From the NCBI RefSeq assembly GCF_036785885.1, contig NC_092310.1, positions 6,572,001-6,636,000 on the forward strand: a stretch of DNA of 64,000 bases, written 5' to 3'. The stretch comes from Coffea arabica (lineage: Eukaryota; Streptophyta; Magnoliopsida; Gentianales; Rubiaceae). A program made the translations under genes and the position numbers. Below, in pieces: positions 36,701-48,655 of the stretch (its first letter is position 1; each line of letters begins with the position of its first letter). The notes beneath the pieces are model-generated. The model saw nothing but the letters and a program-made list of their open reading frames with translations. It did not search any database and was not told where the DNA came from.

Positions 36701-36957
36701 GATTGTGACATAGCCATTTTGCTTCGTTTTCTTGTTTTCATTTCTCTTATCATTAAAGGGTTCAATCGATGTCCTATTTCACCATATAATTTGGTAAGTT
36801 ATATTTTAGTTTGGTGGTCTTCAATTGTTCGTTTTCTTAGGATTCTATCGTGCGTAATATAGGGTTTATGTGATTCGACTTCGTAGTCCTGGCGAGAGTT
36901 GGGCAGGCGGTCCGCTAACTCCTTTGGTACGACCTAGGGGAAGATGGAGCTGTCACA
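33794..36957 (+). repeat. 3' LTR of the long-LTR element
   Basis: 3164 bases, matching the 5' LTR with a difference every few dozen bases. The first dinucleotide is TA instead of TG. A private tandem duplication (TTATTCCCTGCCTTTGCGTG, twice within 33815-33895) and a deletion in the ATCCGGCC cluster near 36600 distinguish it. Confidence 0.88.
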
Positions 36958-39261
36958 ACAAGCACTGGGCATACATATATCAATTTGTTCATTCACAGTC
37001 AAGTTTTATGTTTATAAAATTCTAAATACCCCACACGCGATTTTTCGTAAGTATACGAATCACGATTGAGTATAGGGTATTAAAGGTCGAACCCATAGGG
37101 AAGATTGTCAATTACCGATATTTTTCGAATTCCTTTATTATTTAGACTATCACAAGTACTAGATATTAAATCTATACTATAAACATGAGATGAAAATAAT
37201 AAAAATAACAACAGAAAACTCTTAGGACTACTCTTGCAAATGAAATTATTGGTTAAGTGAAAACTATTATTTTGGCTAATTATGGCGTAATTTCCAAATG
37301 TATATGATACCCACTTTTGCCAGTGTACCAACTATACCTATACTTAATTCACACCTACTTTCGTCGTTAAGAATTTAGCTACAAGTTCATTTCTTTTATG
37401 AAATTACATGAAACAAGTCACTAAAGCCACATAGGTGCACTTTTACTTTCATGAGTGTACTCCCTAGGTTTATCACTTCCTTGAACTAGTGCTAAATTTC
37501 AAATTTCATTGCAAATTTAACACTTTAAGATTATTACAATTAATGGCCGGTTAATCATGATTAGAAAAGCAAAAGTGATAAATAACTTGCTCAAAATAAT
37601 ATTATCAAATAACCAAGTAAATATCACTAACAAAATATAGAAAGTTCATCCATACTCTAGGCATAAACTTTAACTAAACATAATAGAAACACAAAGCCAA
37701 ACTTGCATTATAACTAAACATGAAATCCAATACAAGAGAGAAAGTAGTAGAAGAGATATCACCCTTGTCACATGAGATCAACCTCTCCATCTTTGCTCCT
37801 CAATCTTTATCCAAATCTAGCTACAAATACAAGAAGGATAAACTACACTAACTATACTAATCTACCTAACTAATGAACTAAGAAAAACTAGCGAAGACAA
37901 CATTTTTGGTGATTTTCTGTAGCCTTCCAAAAGTTGTAAAAATGTCCTTCAAGGCTGCTATTTATAGAGAAATTCAAGATCAAGATGAGTTGTTAAAGTT
38001 GATGTAAATTGCTCCTTGGAATCACCAAAAGATGCTTCTTCAATTCTCTATACTTGCTTTCTCAGTTCTAGCCGGATTTCTTGCAAATAAATTGGTCAAA
38101 AAGCTTGTGTGAACAAAGCACAAGTTGTAGAGCTGCAATTGGGGATCCGAGGTCGGATCGCTCAAAATACCTCTTAGATCTCATTTTTCTTCATTTTTAT
38201 CTTTGCTGCATATTAGGATCCAAGGCCTGTAGCATGGGGATCCGAGCTCGGACCCTCCTCTCGGATGTAGCCTCTCATTACAGAAATTTATTCGAGGTCA
38301 GGTTTAGTACAGATCCGAACTTGGATTTACTTGGTTTATTTTTTGTCCAACTTTAACGGATATTTTCTTAATGATAGAGGCTGAACTAACTCTTGTGTAA
38401 AACATGAAAGTTGTAGCTCTTTGAGTTAGATTTCCAATACATCAAGAATCATCCAATTTGGATCTCTGTGGACTGAGAAATTACAAAATACCCTTGAATG
38501 GTCAAGGCTGTATTTCAGCTTTTGACAATGAAAATGTACTTCTATATTTCGACATTTTGACAATGAAAACGACTGAACTGGACTTCAATGTCTGCATATC
38601 AAATGTAGATCTATCTCTTGGCTTCAAAATAGTTCAAGAATAACCTCAATCTGATGCTTGTAACTCAAGATATAATAGAAATACCAGAAAATGTCAAAGC
38701 TGTGAAACTTGATTCCTTTTATTCTTGATTGCATTTCCTCTTTTGCATTTCATATTCTCTTTTTTATCACTTCAAACCATCATCAATCATACAACTATCT
38801 TCTCAAACCACTCCAATTGATGATTGAATCCTTAAACCTATAAAACATAAAGTTTTCACCATAAAAATGCAATTTTTGCCACTTAAACCACAAAATGCAT
38901 ATTTTCAGTAGAATTCTAGCTAATTAATTATAAAATCAAATAAAACACACCAAAACTAACTAACAAAACATACTTAAAACATGCAAACTATGCACTTATC
39001 AAAGTTACCACAATTATAATTAGTAAGTTTAATTCAAATAATAGTAAGTTTTTGTTAAAACATGTGCCAAGTTTGTTTGCTACAAGTTTTTAAAAAACTT
39101 TAACTACAATAATGTCAAAAAACTTATCAAAATTTTTAAACTATACACTACAAAATATTCAAAAATTTACACATTTCAAAAATTTTTTAAAAAACTTCTA
39201 CAGTAAGCTACAGTAAATTTTTAGACAAACACCCGAAAAACTCAATTGTCAAACGGGGCCA

Positions 39262-39900
39262 TGATAACTTTTACAAATAAAATTGTAATTTGGTAAGTTT
39301 TACAAATTTACTACTTCATTGCACAAACTTACCAATATATTTGTGAAACTTACTTAAAACTAGGTTAGTAAATTCTTTACAATAATAGCAAGTTTTGGAA
39401 GACAAATAGAAAGTTTGTGCATTAAAAAGGTAACTTATATGGATGACTAAAACTTACTACTTTATTGTCCAAACTTACCATTTTACTTGAAAAGCTTACA
39501 TACAACTAGATTAGTAAGTTTAATGACGTCATTGGTAAGTTTTGTCAGATAAATGGTAAATTTGGCTAATAAAAAGGTAATTTTTGAAATTTATTTTTTT
39601 ATTGAACAAACTTACTATTTTACTTGAAAAACTTACATACAACTAAACTAGTAAGTTTGATCAAAATAATAGTAAGTTTTGTTAGATAAATAGTAAGTTT
39701 TACTAATAAAAATGAAACTTTTGAAATTTGCTACTTTGTTGGACAAACTTATTAATTTATCTCAGAAACTTACCTATTGCTAAAGTGAGTAAGTTTGACA
39801 AAAAAAATATAGTAAAATTCATTACATAAATGGTAAGATTTAATATTAAAAAAGTAAATTGTTAAATACTTAAAATTTACAATTTTACAAGACAATTTTA
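39262..39900. repeat. tandem repeats of about 134 bases in the Mutator-type element
   Basis: Units contain ACTTGAAAA(A/G)CTTACATACA, TAGTAAGTTT and GGTAAGTTTTG. Matching positions at about 39483 and 39617 give the period. Related units occur in the other half of the element at about 22680-22930. Confidence 0.7.
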
Positions 39901-40070
39901 TCGATTTAGTTGGGAAAGTTTCATGTACCATTGGATGCATTATTTAATTCACCAAAAAAGGACGCAAAAAGCTATAAACTATCACAAAAGGAAAGAAAAT
40001 TGGATGTTCAGCTCAACTGCTATTATTTTATATTAACTCACCTAATGATATCGGTACCACAACACTATCC

Positions 40071-40201
40071 ATTATTTCATATAATTGGGATTGACAATTC
40101 TTGAGGAGTGTGGCCCAACATGATTGTACACTTAAAAAAATTTAGTTGGTTTTTGGAGCAAGACAACCAGTTATTTTTGTGATTGTCATGCCTACAAATT
40201 A
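40071..40201 (+). repeat. segmental duplication copy B, part 2
   Basis: Matches 14614-14710 of copy A: ATTGGGATTGACAATTCTTG to CATGCCTACAAATTA. It has extra bases (GTGTGGCCCAACATGATTGT and others) relative to copy A. It ends at the copia insertion. Confidence 0.8.
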
Positions 40202-40502
40202 AGTTGAATAATGTGCTGAATGATCAATTAGTTAGTTGGGAAGCTTGATTAATTACTTAGTAAACAATTCAAAATAATGAGATAGTTGGCAAGAGAAATC
40301 TTCTCTATGTATCTAGAAGGTTGGAAATTAAGAAGGTTATTGGTACGTGTGACTAGAAATCTTGTCTATATATTTAGAATGATCATTTACAACTGTAAAT
40401 TGACCTTGTACACTCCAATGCAATATATGAGTGAAAGAAAGAAACAATTGAAACTAGTTTTGTCTCAAATATTCGTCTCAATTCTTGACCTAATATTCAA
40501 CA
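40202..40502 (+). repeat. 5' LTR of the copia element
   Basis: 301 bases. It starts AGTTGAATAATGTGC (the TG has become AG) and ends ATATTCAACA. Confidence 0.85.
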
Positions 40503-40584
40503 AAATTAGTATTAGAGCTAGGTTTCACAGCCTTAGTTCAAGTCCTAAAACAAGAAAAATTTGAGAGATTTCCAATTATACAAG

Positions 40585-41997
40585 ATGGCCGATCATACTA
40601 GTAATGGTCTTCCAGTTCCCATATTCTCCGGTGAGCACTATGATCATTGGTACGTGAAAATGAGAATAATGTCCAGATCACAAGAGTTGTGAGAATATGT
40701 AGAAAATGGCTACAGAGAACCAGAAAATGAAGAAGGTCTCACCAATCAAGAATTAAGGGTACTCAATGAGCATAGGAAGAAGGATGCAAAAGTTCTTTCA
40801 CAATCTAGCAAAGTGTGAGTCCAGATATCTTTTCAAGAATTATGGGAGCCAATGATGTCAAGAAAGTATGAAAGATTCTACAAAAGGAGTTTTAAGAGAA
40901 TCTCAAGCTAAACAATGTTACTCATTAAACTCTTAGAAAAGATCTTGAAAATTTTAAGATGAGAGATGATGAAAGTATTCAAAATTACTACACAAAAATC
41001 ACTACAATTTTAAATGAAATGAAAATTTTTGGAGAAGAAATTAGTGATAGCAGAATCGTTGAAAAGATTCTTGTTAGTTTGCCTCTAAAATTTGATCCAA
41101 TGGTGTCCATAATTTAGGAGACGAAAGATATTTCCTCAATGAGTGTTTAAGAGTTGATGGGATCTTTGAAAACTCGTGAGAAAAGGTTGGCTAGACATGT
41201 TAAAAAATCTATTGAACATGCTTTCCAATCAAAATTGAATTTCAAGCCCTAGACCAATGAACAAGAGCCATCTTGCAACTCACAAAGAAGCAGTAGATAT
41301 GGCCATGGAAGAGGAAGATGTAGAAATTCAAGACGAAGAGAAAGAAACAACCTTCAAGAGGCCTTAATGCTGAAAATTCACAGCCTTGCAACTATTGTGT
41401 AAGATCATTCATCTTGAGAAAGATTGTTCGCACAAAAAGAAGTTAAAGTATAATATTGCAAGAGATTTGGCCATATTGAGAAAGATTGCAGATTTAATAC
41501 GGATCACGAAGCAAATTTTCAGAAGACAAGCAAGCAAAAAGAAACTTATTCTATACTTGTCACATGGCCACCGAAGTAAAGAACAATGTGTCGTATCTTG
41601 ACAACGTCTGTAGCAATCATATGACAAGAGATAAATCCATTTTTGTTGACTTGGGTGAATTTATAAAGACTGATGTGAAGATGGGAAATGGAGTCATAAC
41701 TCATGCACAAGAATTGGATACAATTGGTGTTCAAACCAAACAAGGTACGAAGTTCATTCATGATTTTTATTTATTCCTGATTTAGATAAAAAATTATTGA
41801 GTCTTGGATAGTTTCTTGAACATAAATATGCATTTAACTTTGATGATTATGAGTGCTGCATCTATGACAAAATGGATGGTAGACAACTTGTGACGAAAAT
41901 TCAAATGCTAGCCAACCGAGGTTTTCCAATCAAATTCAATTATAGTGAAAATCAAGCCTTAAAAGCATATGTCAATGGAGATTCATGATTGTGGCCC
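40585..41997 (+). pseudogene. copia gag, protease and GAG-pre-integrase remnants
   Basis: ATG at 40585 opens a copia gag (VPIFSGEHYDHWYVKM). The frame is stopped early by TGA in SRSQEL*EYV, where TGG (Trp) is expected, and several times later. Gag blocks YYTKITTILNEMK and ILVSLPLKFD are recognisable. The protease region near 41600 reads LDNVCSNHM, so the usual Asp-Ser-Gly site is lost. The pre-integrase block ends at WPKRLGHLNF, where the Athila-like element has inserted. Not functional. Confidence 0.8.
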
Positions 41998-42021
41998 AAG
42001 AGACTTGGCCATTTGAATTTT

Positions 42022-43881
42022 TGACGGGTATTTTACATACATGCAAGTTAAAAAACCGAATTACACCCGTTCACTGCAAGTATACAGGTCAACTAGTAGT
42101 TTAGGGTATATATCGGGTCGATCCCACAGGGAAGAGTGAACAATTACCGGTATTACTAAAGCTTCTCTATTATTTAGACTATCAATGAATTATAACAAAT
42201 TTAATCTACTGAAATTATACAAAATAACAAATAAAAGCTCCTTAGGTTGTGGTATCCCTAACTACTCATGCAAGTGCTATATTTGGATCATTGAATACTA
42301 CATCTAGGCTAGTTATGGTGTAATTTCCTTAAACATGTGAAACCTACTTTCGTAGTGAATCAACTATACTCATAACTAATCCATACCTATTTTCATGGTT
42401 ATGAAATTAGCTACAAGTTCATTTCTTCAATGAAATTACATGAAATGAATCACTAAAAACCACATAAGTGCACCTCTACTTTCGTGAGTGTACTCCCTAT
42501 GTTTAGCACTTCTTGAACTAGTGTTAAATCTCAATTTTCATTGCAGAAACAACACCTTAGATAATCACAATTAATGGTACCAGATTAATCATGATTTAAA
42601 GAGCCAAAGTGCTAAATAACTTGCTCAAATCATAGCAAACAAATAACCAAATAATAAACACTAACAATCATAAAAAGTTCAACCAAACCCAAGGCTTAAA
42701 CTTTAGATACACATATTAAACACAAAATCCAGAACTTGTATATTAACTAAACTTGGAATCAAATACAAAAGATAAAGAGTTTGGAAGGAATACAACCCTT
42801 GTCACATGAGCTTTCTTTCTTGCCTTCTTCATCCTCCATCTTCATCCTAATCTAGATAATAAACAAGAATGGAAAAGCTACACTACTCTATACTAAGCTA
42901 AACTAATACTAGGGAGATGAAAGAGCTACATTTCTGCAGACTCCAAGTTTCTCCCGTATGTCTCTCTCTCTTGCTCTGCTATGGACTCCCCTCTTGCTCT
43001 ATCTCCTCTCTCCTCTCTTGCAATGAATTTGGCTCTTTTTTAATGATGGAAATGGTCAAGGAATGAAGCTTTACACTTTCTCCTTACAGCTGGTAATGTT
43101 TCTCACATGTCTAGCATCCCATGTGAGTTGGTGGAGGTGAAATTGAGTTTCCCGCGTAAAAAGCAGACTTCTCTGACCACAATCCGGCCAAATTCCGGCC
43201 GGATTGCTACAATAAATCTGGGCTGCTACAGTGATCCGAGCTGCTACAGTGCCTCCGATCCATATGGATCCGAGCTCGGATCCACTAACCCAGAAACAAC
43301 CGAGGGTTCGGATGAATAGTGGATCCGAGTGTGGATCACTTGCTCTGTTTTTGGCCCAACTTCAACCGAACTTTTCTTGATGTTAGAGGCTGACCCAGCT
43401 CATGTCTAAAACACGAAAGTTGTAGCCTTTTGACTTATCGTTCCAATGCATCAAGAATCACCTCATTTGGATCTGTGTAGGCTGAGATATGACTGAAATA
43501 CCCTTGCCTGCTCCATGCCTTGTTCCAGTTTCGACCAATAGCAATTGACTCTGTACTTCGGCTTTTTGACCTGGAAAACCTTCAAACTGGATTCAGATGT
43601 CTTCACCAAAGTTGTAGATCTATCTCTTATCTTCAAATGGGTTCAAGAATCATCCCAATCCGATCATTGTAGCTCAAGTTATATCCGAAATACGAAAATG
43701 TGTCAAAACTGTCAAAATACACAAAATCCACTAAAAAGTGATAAAAACCTCATTTAATCACTTAAAAGCATTTTTCACCAATTATAGCCAAAATGAATCA
43801 TTTTCTTCCAATAATATACCCAAAGTGACTAAAAATAATATAAAATATCATACAATTATTACGTAAATTAGTCACTTATCA
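42022..43881 (-). repeat. 3' LTR of Athila-like element 3
   Basis: 1860 bases. It contains overlapping palindromes ending in GGATCCGAGCTCGGATCC (43266-43283) and a short ATCCGGCC array at about 43183-43205. Confidence 0.92.
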
Positions 43882-46800
43882 AACTCCCCCATACTTAAAT
43901 CATTGCTTGTCCTCAAGCAATCCACACATAATCAACTACAATGATTCAAGATGTGAAACAATATATGCACTTTGTCCAATTTAATTCCTCAAGACTTGGA
44001 AAATAATCATTATACAATTATTCAATTTACACTAAATACTCATAATATCAAGTAAAGGAAAGATAATTATACCCTAAATTCAACAAGTTAAACTTAATCT
44101 CTTACCCTAACTTAATTTTACAAATAAGCAAATCACATAGTCAATTTATAGCTTTCCTCCTCCTATAATCATCTTTTTCTGAACATTCTATAACTAAGAG
44201 GGATTTATTCACACAAATTTTACTTAAATAGTGAGAATGCCTTTTTACGCGAAAATCGACACTTTTAGGTGAAGATCTCCGGTTACTCAACATTTCACTT
44301 ATTCAAGTTGCTATGCATACTCTTAATTCAAGTACTTTTTTACGCGAATGTCGACATTTGTAGATGCCAACCCCCGGTTACTCGGTAGGTGAATCATTGG
44401 AGTAGAAAAAATTTTTATTTACTTTCTTTTCTTCTCTTTTTTTTTTCTCTTTTTTTTTTCTTTTTTTTTTCTTTATTTTTTCCTCATAGAAAAAAAAATA
44501 TAAAGAAATAATCAAAGGAGGAGTATAACTTTTATCGACTATATCAATCACTTACTTGCAAAATTAAGTAAAGAGAAGAAATCTTATTAAACATGTAAAA
44601 TTATAAGCATAATTTTCCTTACTTTACCAAATATACTTTCTAAAAATGTAAAAATTCTAATTGCGTAATAATCATTTCCAAGTTAAATGAGGACTAAACC
44701 TTCCAAAATACATATAACATTTCATCAATTGGAAGAATAAGGTTGGAACAATTAGCCCTTTTTGAATGAAAATACAAGAATTTGAAGAACTTTTGGGCCA
44801 TAGTGAAATATTGGAAAAGATTTTAGAAAAATTTTACAGAGTTTCTCCTTATAAATGGAAGAAAACTCCCTGCCAACAAACCCAATTTCAAGCAAATTAT
44901 CCACATGGCAAATAATTCAAACATAATTCCAACATTTCTAAGCATTTAAATCCACAAAATATCATCACCTAGCAAGTAAATGCAAGTTCAATACTTTCCT
45001 CCCCCACACTTAAACTTCACATTGTCCTCAATGTGAGAAAAGGAAAATAAATAAAGAGTAAAAGAAAATACTGCTCAATTGAACTTGCGTAATCAGAATC
45101 CATGGCCAAGTGACGAATTTCCAACCGTATTTGAGAAAGAATTGAGAGTTCACTTATTGCACCCTGAAAAAGACAAAATCAAAACAAATAAATTTCTTAA
45201 AAATAAAAGGTTGCAATCAACAAAATCATGCAATTCAAGGAAAAAGGAAAAATGATCAAGCATGTGGAACCATACAATGTTCAAGGGATAAAAACATGAA
45301 ATGAGCTAATCTTTGCTAATCAAATATATGCATTAGTATCCAAAGCAAAGGGAAGCTAATTTCACACAAAAAATCCACAATCATGAACAAAATAAGTTCC
45401 ATTTATACATTTTGTCATCAATGATCAAATCCCCTCAAGTACAAAAGTAATCTCAAAATGGAGGCAAACACACCAAACCAAAATATAAATGACCTTCTTG
45501 AGAATTCATGAAATACTAAAAACCATTGAACCACAAGGATTATAAGTGCATTTATGAATTTCATCAATTAAGGCCATTTTCAATTCACCTCTTCTATTAG
45601 AATTATCTAAAAATTCACGAAATCATTCAATCAAGCACCTTTTCATTCATTAGATAATCTAAATTACTCACATAAATATAAAAAAAACTCCCACTAAGCT
45701 AATTAAAATGCTACATTTGGCTACTTAATATGCAACTTCGTTATCAAGCCAAATTAAGCATAAAACTAGCAAGAATTCACCAAATAAGTACAATAAATGC
45801 AAATCACAAAATATAGTTATCACTAACAATCACCAATAGCATCAATAAGCTCAAATAAATGCACCTAACTTCACATATTAAAAATTGCCTAAAAATAGAA
45901 AATATTCATTCATGGCAAAATTCAAATAACAAAGTTAGGTGAAGAATTGTTACCTCAAGGTGGTTTGGTGATGTTTAGAGATGAATATGATGTGAAAACC
46001 CCCAAAAAACTTACTCCAATTTGACCTCAATTGAGTGATTTCAAGAAAGTAGAACCCTAACTAATGGTAAGTTTGAAACCACTTTAGAGTTGTTTTTGAA
46101 AAAATATGAACTATGAAATTCACTCTAAAGGATGGGAGAAAGTGATTTGGTGAAGGTTATTTGAAGATTAAATGGTGAGAAGTGGTGTTTTAGTGAGTGG
46201 TGTGTGTTTGAGGTGTGAGTGTGTGTGTAGGTTGAAGAAGAAGGGAGAAAAATTGTGAGGAATCCGTGAAACGGATTCATCTTACGCTGGTTACTGTTCA
46301 CAATCCGGCCAGAAATTGGAGGGATTCGTGGAGAGATTGCTGGAGGGATTCTGGGCAGATTTTTTTTTTTTTTTTTTACTGTTGCATATCCGGCCAGTTT
46401 CTGGCCGGATTTTCGGCCGGATTCTGTCCAGAATGCTCGAAAAAATTTTCTTTTCTCCCCTGACTATCCGGCCTTCAATCCGGCCAACATTTGGCCAGAT
46501 TTATGGCCGGATTTGCTGCAGAAAAAGCTGTTTTCTGCAGTTTTTCCTCCAAATTTGCTTGGCCAACCTTCCACATTCAACCCACTTCATGTTCTTTGAA
46601 TAAAATTCAAATTTAACATGATCATGCATGAATATAACTTAAACATGAAACACTTTAAATGCATGAAATGCAGCAATTGAACATGAAAACTCCCTTTTTG
46701 CCTTAATACAAACACCTTTGCAATTGAGATCATTTGCATGAACTCTTGCCATTGCTACCTACAAAACACACAAAAACATTAATCGAACAACTAAAACTTA

Positions 46801-47389
46801 CTAAAAACAAGCCAACATGAAGAAAAGTGGAGTTGAAAAGTGATCCAAGCCTTCGTTTTTAACAGAATCCGAGGTCGTTTTTGAAAGGATCCGAGGTCGG
46901 ATCATTGTGAGTGAGCTCGGATCAAGAAGTTCGAATTTTTTTCTGATTGCAGAAGTGGATCCGAGGCCTTGGATCCATATGGATCCGAGCTCGGATCCAT
47001 TGAATCTGCACTTATTGCAGAATTTTTGCAATTTTCAGTTTGACCTCAATTTTTCAAAATACACCCTAGATCATTTCTATGTCAAAATAAACCATTCACG
47101 CACATGTAAAATGATCTAAACATGCATTCTAAACCTCTTTAATGCATCAAAAACCATAATTACTGAATTTGAGGTGTTGAGATCTTTGATCAATCTTCGC
47201 CTTTTTCACCTCATTTGGTCACTTTTGCATCTTTTTCCAAAACCTACAAATGAAAAATAACAAAATAACTCAAACTCATACTTTAAGCATAAAATCACTC
47301 CAAAGTAACATGAACTTAAACAAACATTGGGTTGCCTCCCAATAAGCGCTTCTTTAAAGTCAATAGCTTGACTATTTCTCCTCATTTTT
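43882..47389 (-). other. non-coding internal region of Athila-like element 3
   Basis: About 3.5 kb without a supportable frame. It holds the polypurine tract (43882-43896), the duplicated conserved block (44240-44383), a T-rich run (44430-44490), an ATCCGGCC-rich patch (46305-46525), overlapping GGATCC palindromes (46971-46998) and the hairpin ATTGGGTTGCCTCCCAAT (47326-47343). Confidence 0.7.
44240..44383 (-). repeat. duplicated conserved block, Athila-like element 3
   Basis: Two units of about 47 bases, each from TTTTTACGCGAA to CCGGTTACTC on the + strand. The second carries the palindrome AATGTCGACATT. Counterparts lie in the other three Athila-like elements. Confidence 0.75.
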
Positions 47390-48472
47390 TCAAGGAGGTT
47401 TAGTTAACGAATAATCCACCATTTTAGGCCTTGGTGGATCATTGTAAGGTGACTTAATAGAAAAAGCCACATGATCTAATGATGTGAGAAATGGAAGTGA
47501 CTTACATATTCCAAATGTTTCATAGATCTTACCTTGAATATGCACCACTTGAGAACTTACCAAAGGAAATGCCATGAAAGTATCTTGGGCAGGAATATCT
47601 TTAAAACCTGTACTTTTTATACACTCCTCAAGAGGGGTGAAAATTGAGCCATTAAAACTAACCTCTTGAGGTTCAAAGTTAGTTCCAAAGATATTGTCAT
47701 GTGAAATGGACATTTGCTCATTGAAACACAATTGAGATTCATCATTTTCATCAAAATGAAACCCATTTTCACATACAACATTCCCACCATTCATGCTAGG
47801 ATCATTTTGCACATTATTAGAGGAAATAACTTCACACAATGCACTCAATTGCTCATGTATTCTACTAAAGTGAGAAGTCAGTTCATCTATTCTTTCTTCA
47901 ACCCTATCAAAAAGGTCGGAAGTTGCATTAGCTAATTTTTCTAAAGCTAACTCCCAAGATGGCTTAGAATCATTAGCTACCATTTCAATTGCCAACTCCC
48001 AAGATGGTTTTGATTCATATTGGACACATTCAGGTTGGTAATCGTTAAAATATGAAGAATTACTATAAGTAAATTGATTATCCCAACCATAAGCAGGAGA
48101 ATTGCTCCAATTAGCACTATTTTGATCAAAACAAGGATTGTAATGCTCTAATTCATCATAATAATCCACATTTTGTGCTTGCATACATGTATTAGTAGCA
48201 TGATATCCTCCACACAAGTCACAAATCACTTGATAAGAATTAAAAACATTAGTATTCCTCCTTTGTTCAATTTCATGCATAATTGTGTCCATTTGAACTT
48301 GTAACATCATAACATCAAATTTAGCCTTTAAGCACCTTAAACCATTTTCAAAAGATATACATTCAGTAAATTCTTGGTTACCTCTGTTGAAGGAGTTTTG
48401 CACTTGGTAACCATCCATTTCCAATCTTCCACTTCTCAAGCATTGTCCTCCAAATTGACCTATCCTTCTCAT
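47390..48472 (-). CDS. gag-derived protein of Athila-like element 3
   Basis: An intact 360-codon frame beginning 160 bases inside the primer site. Around residue 85 it has the Athila-type zinc knuckle CDLCGGYHATNTC (CX2CX3HX4C) and then an Asn/Tyr/Trp-rich stretch. A duplicated KPSWELA(I/L)E motif (about residues 155-180) leads into a helical segment (VEERIDELTSHFSRIHEQLS). The usual N-terminal gag (capsid) domain and all of pol are missing. The frame is conserved in element 2 (27334-28170), which argues that the protein is or was used, for example to bind the element's own RNA while enzymes come from a full-length relative. Confidence 0.8.
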   Translation of the reverse strand: MRRIGQFGGQCLRSGRLEMDGYQVQNSFNRGNQEFTECISFENGLRCLKAKFDVMMLQVQMDTIMHEIEQRRNTNVFNSYQVICDLCGGYHATNTCMQAQNVDYYDELEHYNPCFDQNSANWSNSPAYGWDNQFTYSNSSYFNDYQPECVQYESKPSWELAIEMVANDSKPSWELALEKLANATSDLFDRVEERIDELTSHFSRIHEQLSALCEVISSNNVQNDPSMNGGNVVCENGFHFDENDESQLCFNEQMSISHDNIFGTNFEPQEVSFNGSIFTPLEECIKSTGFKDIPAQDTFMAFPLVSSQVVHIQGKIYETFGICKSLPFLTSLDHVAFSIKSPYNDPPRPKMVDYSLTKPP

Positions 48473-48631
48473 TACCTAAAATTACCTTTAAACAACTTAA
48501 GAGCAAAATTAGTAAGAAAAATAGGTGATAAAACACATACACATATAAAACACAGAAAATAACATTCAAAGTATAACTAATAATATGTCTAAACTAATAA
48601 AGTTGCTCTTCACACCGATATTGCCAAATCT

Positions 48632-48649
48632 TCCCCGGCAACGGCGCCA
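48632..48649 (-). promoter_or_regulatory. primer-binding site, tRNA-Asp type
   Basis: The minus strand reads TGGCGCCGTTGCCGGGGA, complementary to the 3' end of plant tRNA-Asp. It lies six bases inside the 5' LTR (which starts at 48656). Confidence 0.85.
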
Positions 48650-48655
48650 AAAACT

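Larger units (their letters stand above)
28488..36957 (+). mobile_element. long-LTR non-autonomous Ty3/gypsy-like retrotransposon
   Basis: The 5' LTR (28488-31640, TGTGGAACC...GTTGTCACA) and 3' LTR (33794-36957) are about 3.15 kb each and enclose only 2.15 kb. The 5-base target duplication ACAAG is at 28483-28487 and 36958-36962. The primer site GGTATCAAAGTTGC follows the 5' LTR and resembles the initiator-tRNA-Met site. The polypurine tract AAGGGGGAGAGAG precedes the 3' LTR. The only coding trace is a gag remnant. Very long LTRs, the Met primer site and the gag zinc knuckles suggest a Del/Tekay-type chromovirus derivative. Confidence 0.88.
22935..39001 (-). mobile_element. Athila-like non-autonomous LTR retrotransposon (element 2)
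   Basis: Minus-strand element. Its 3' LTR (+ left, about 22935-24250) lacks the first 700 or so + strand bases. Its 5' LTR (+ right) is 28481-28487 plus 36963-39001, split by a nested element. The polypurine tract (minus strand) lies at 24251-24265 (AAGTGTGGGGGCGTT). The primer site next to the 5' LTR (about 28458-28480) is a decayed version of the tRNA-Asp site. The internal region is about 4.2 kb with one gag-derived frame and no pol. Its right flank begins AAGTTACCACAATTATAATT, similar to the left flank, because the host Mutator element is itself repetitive. No clean 5-base duplication remains. Confidence 0.85.
28481..39001 (-). repeat. 5' LTR of Athila-like element 2, split by a nested element
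   Basis: TGACAAG at 28481-28487 continues at 36963 (CACTGGGCATAC) and ends CACTTATCA at 39001, about 2.05 kb after removing the nested element and one target copy. Terminal TGA...TCA fits an LTR. Confidence 0.85.
22532..40070. mobile_element. Mutator-type element with nested LTR retrotransposons
   Basis: Terminal inverted repeats GGATAATGCTATAGTGCCGA (left, 22532) and the reverse complement of GGATAGTGTTGTGGTACCGA (right, ending 40070) share most positions over about 20 bases. The flanks are a perfect 9-base duplication ATTATTTCA (22523-22531 and 40071-40079), present once in copy A. Without the nested Athila-like element the body is about 1.5 kb (22532-22934 plus 39002-40070), non-coding and made largely of GTAAGTTT/AACTTAC-rich repeat units of about 134 bases. 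A stretch at about 39060-39262 ending AAACGGGGCC may be a further small insertion. Confidence 0.85.

Noticed and set aside
43107..43319. Short frame repeated at 49741-49977
   Set aside because: It is repeated only because it lies in both LTRs of one element. It spans palindromic and ATCCGGCC arrays and is disturbed by the array length change.
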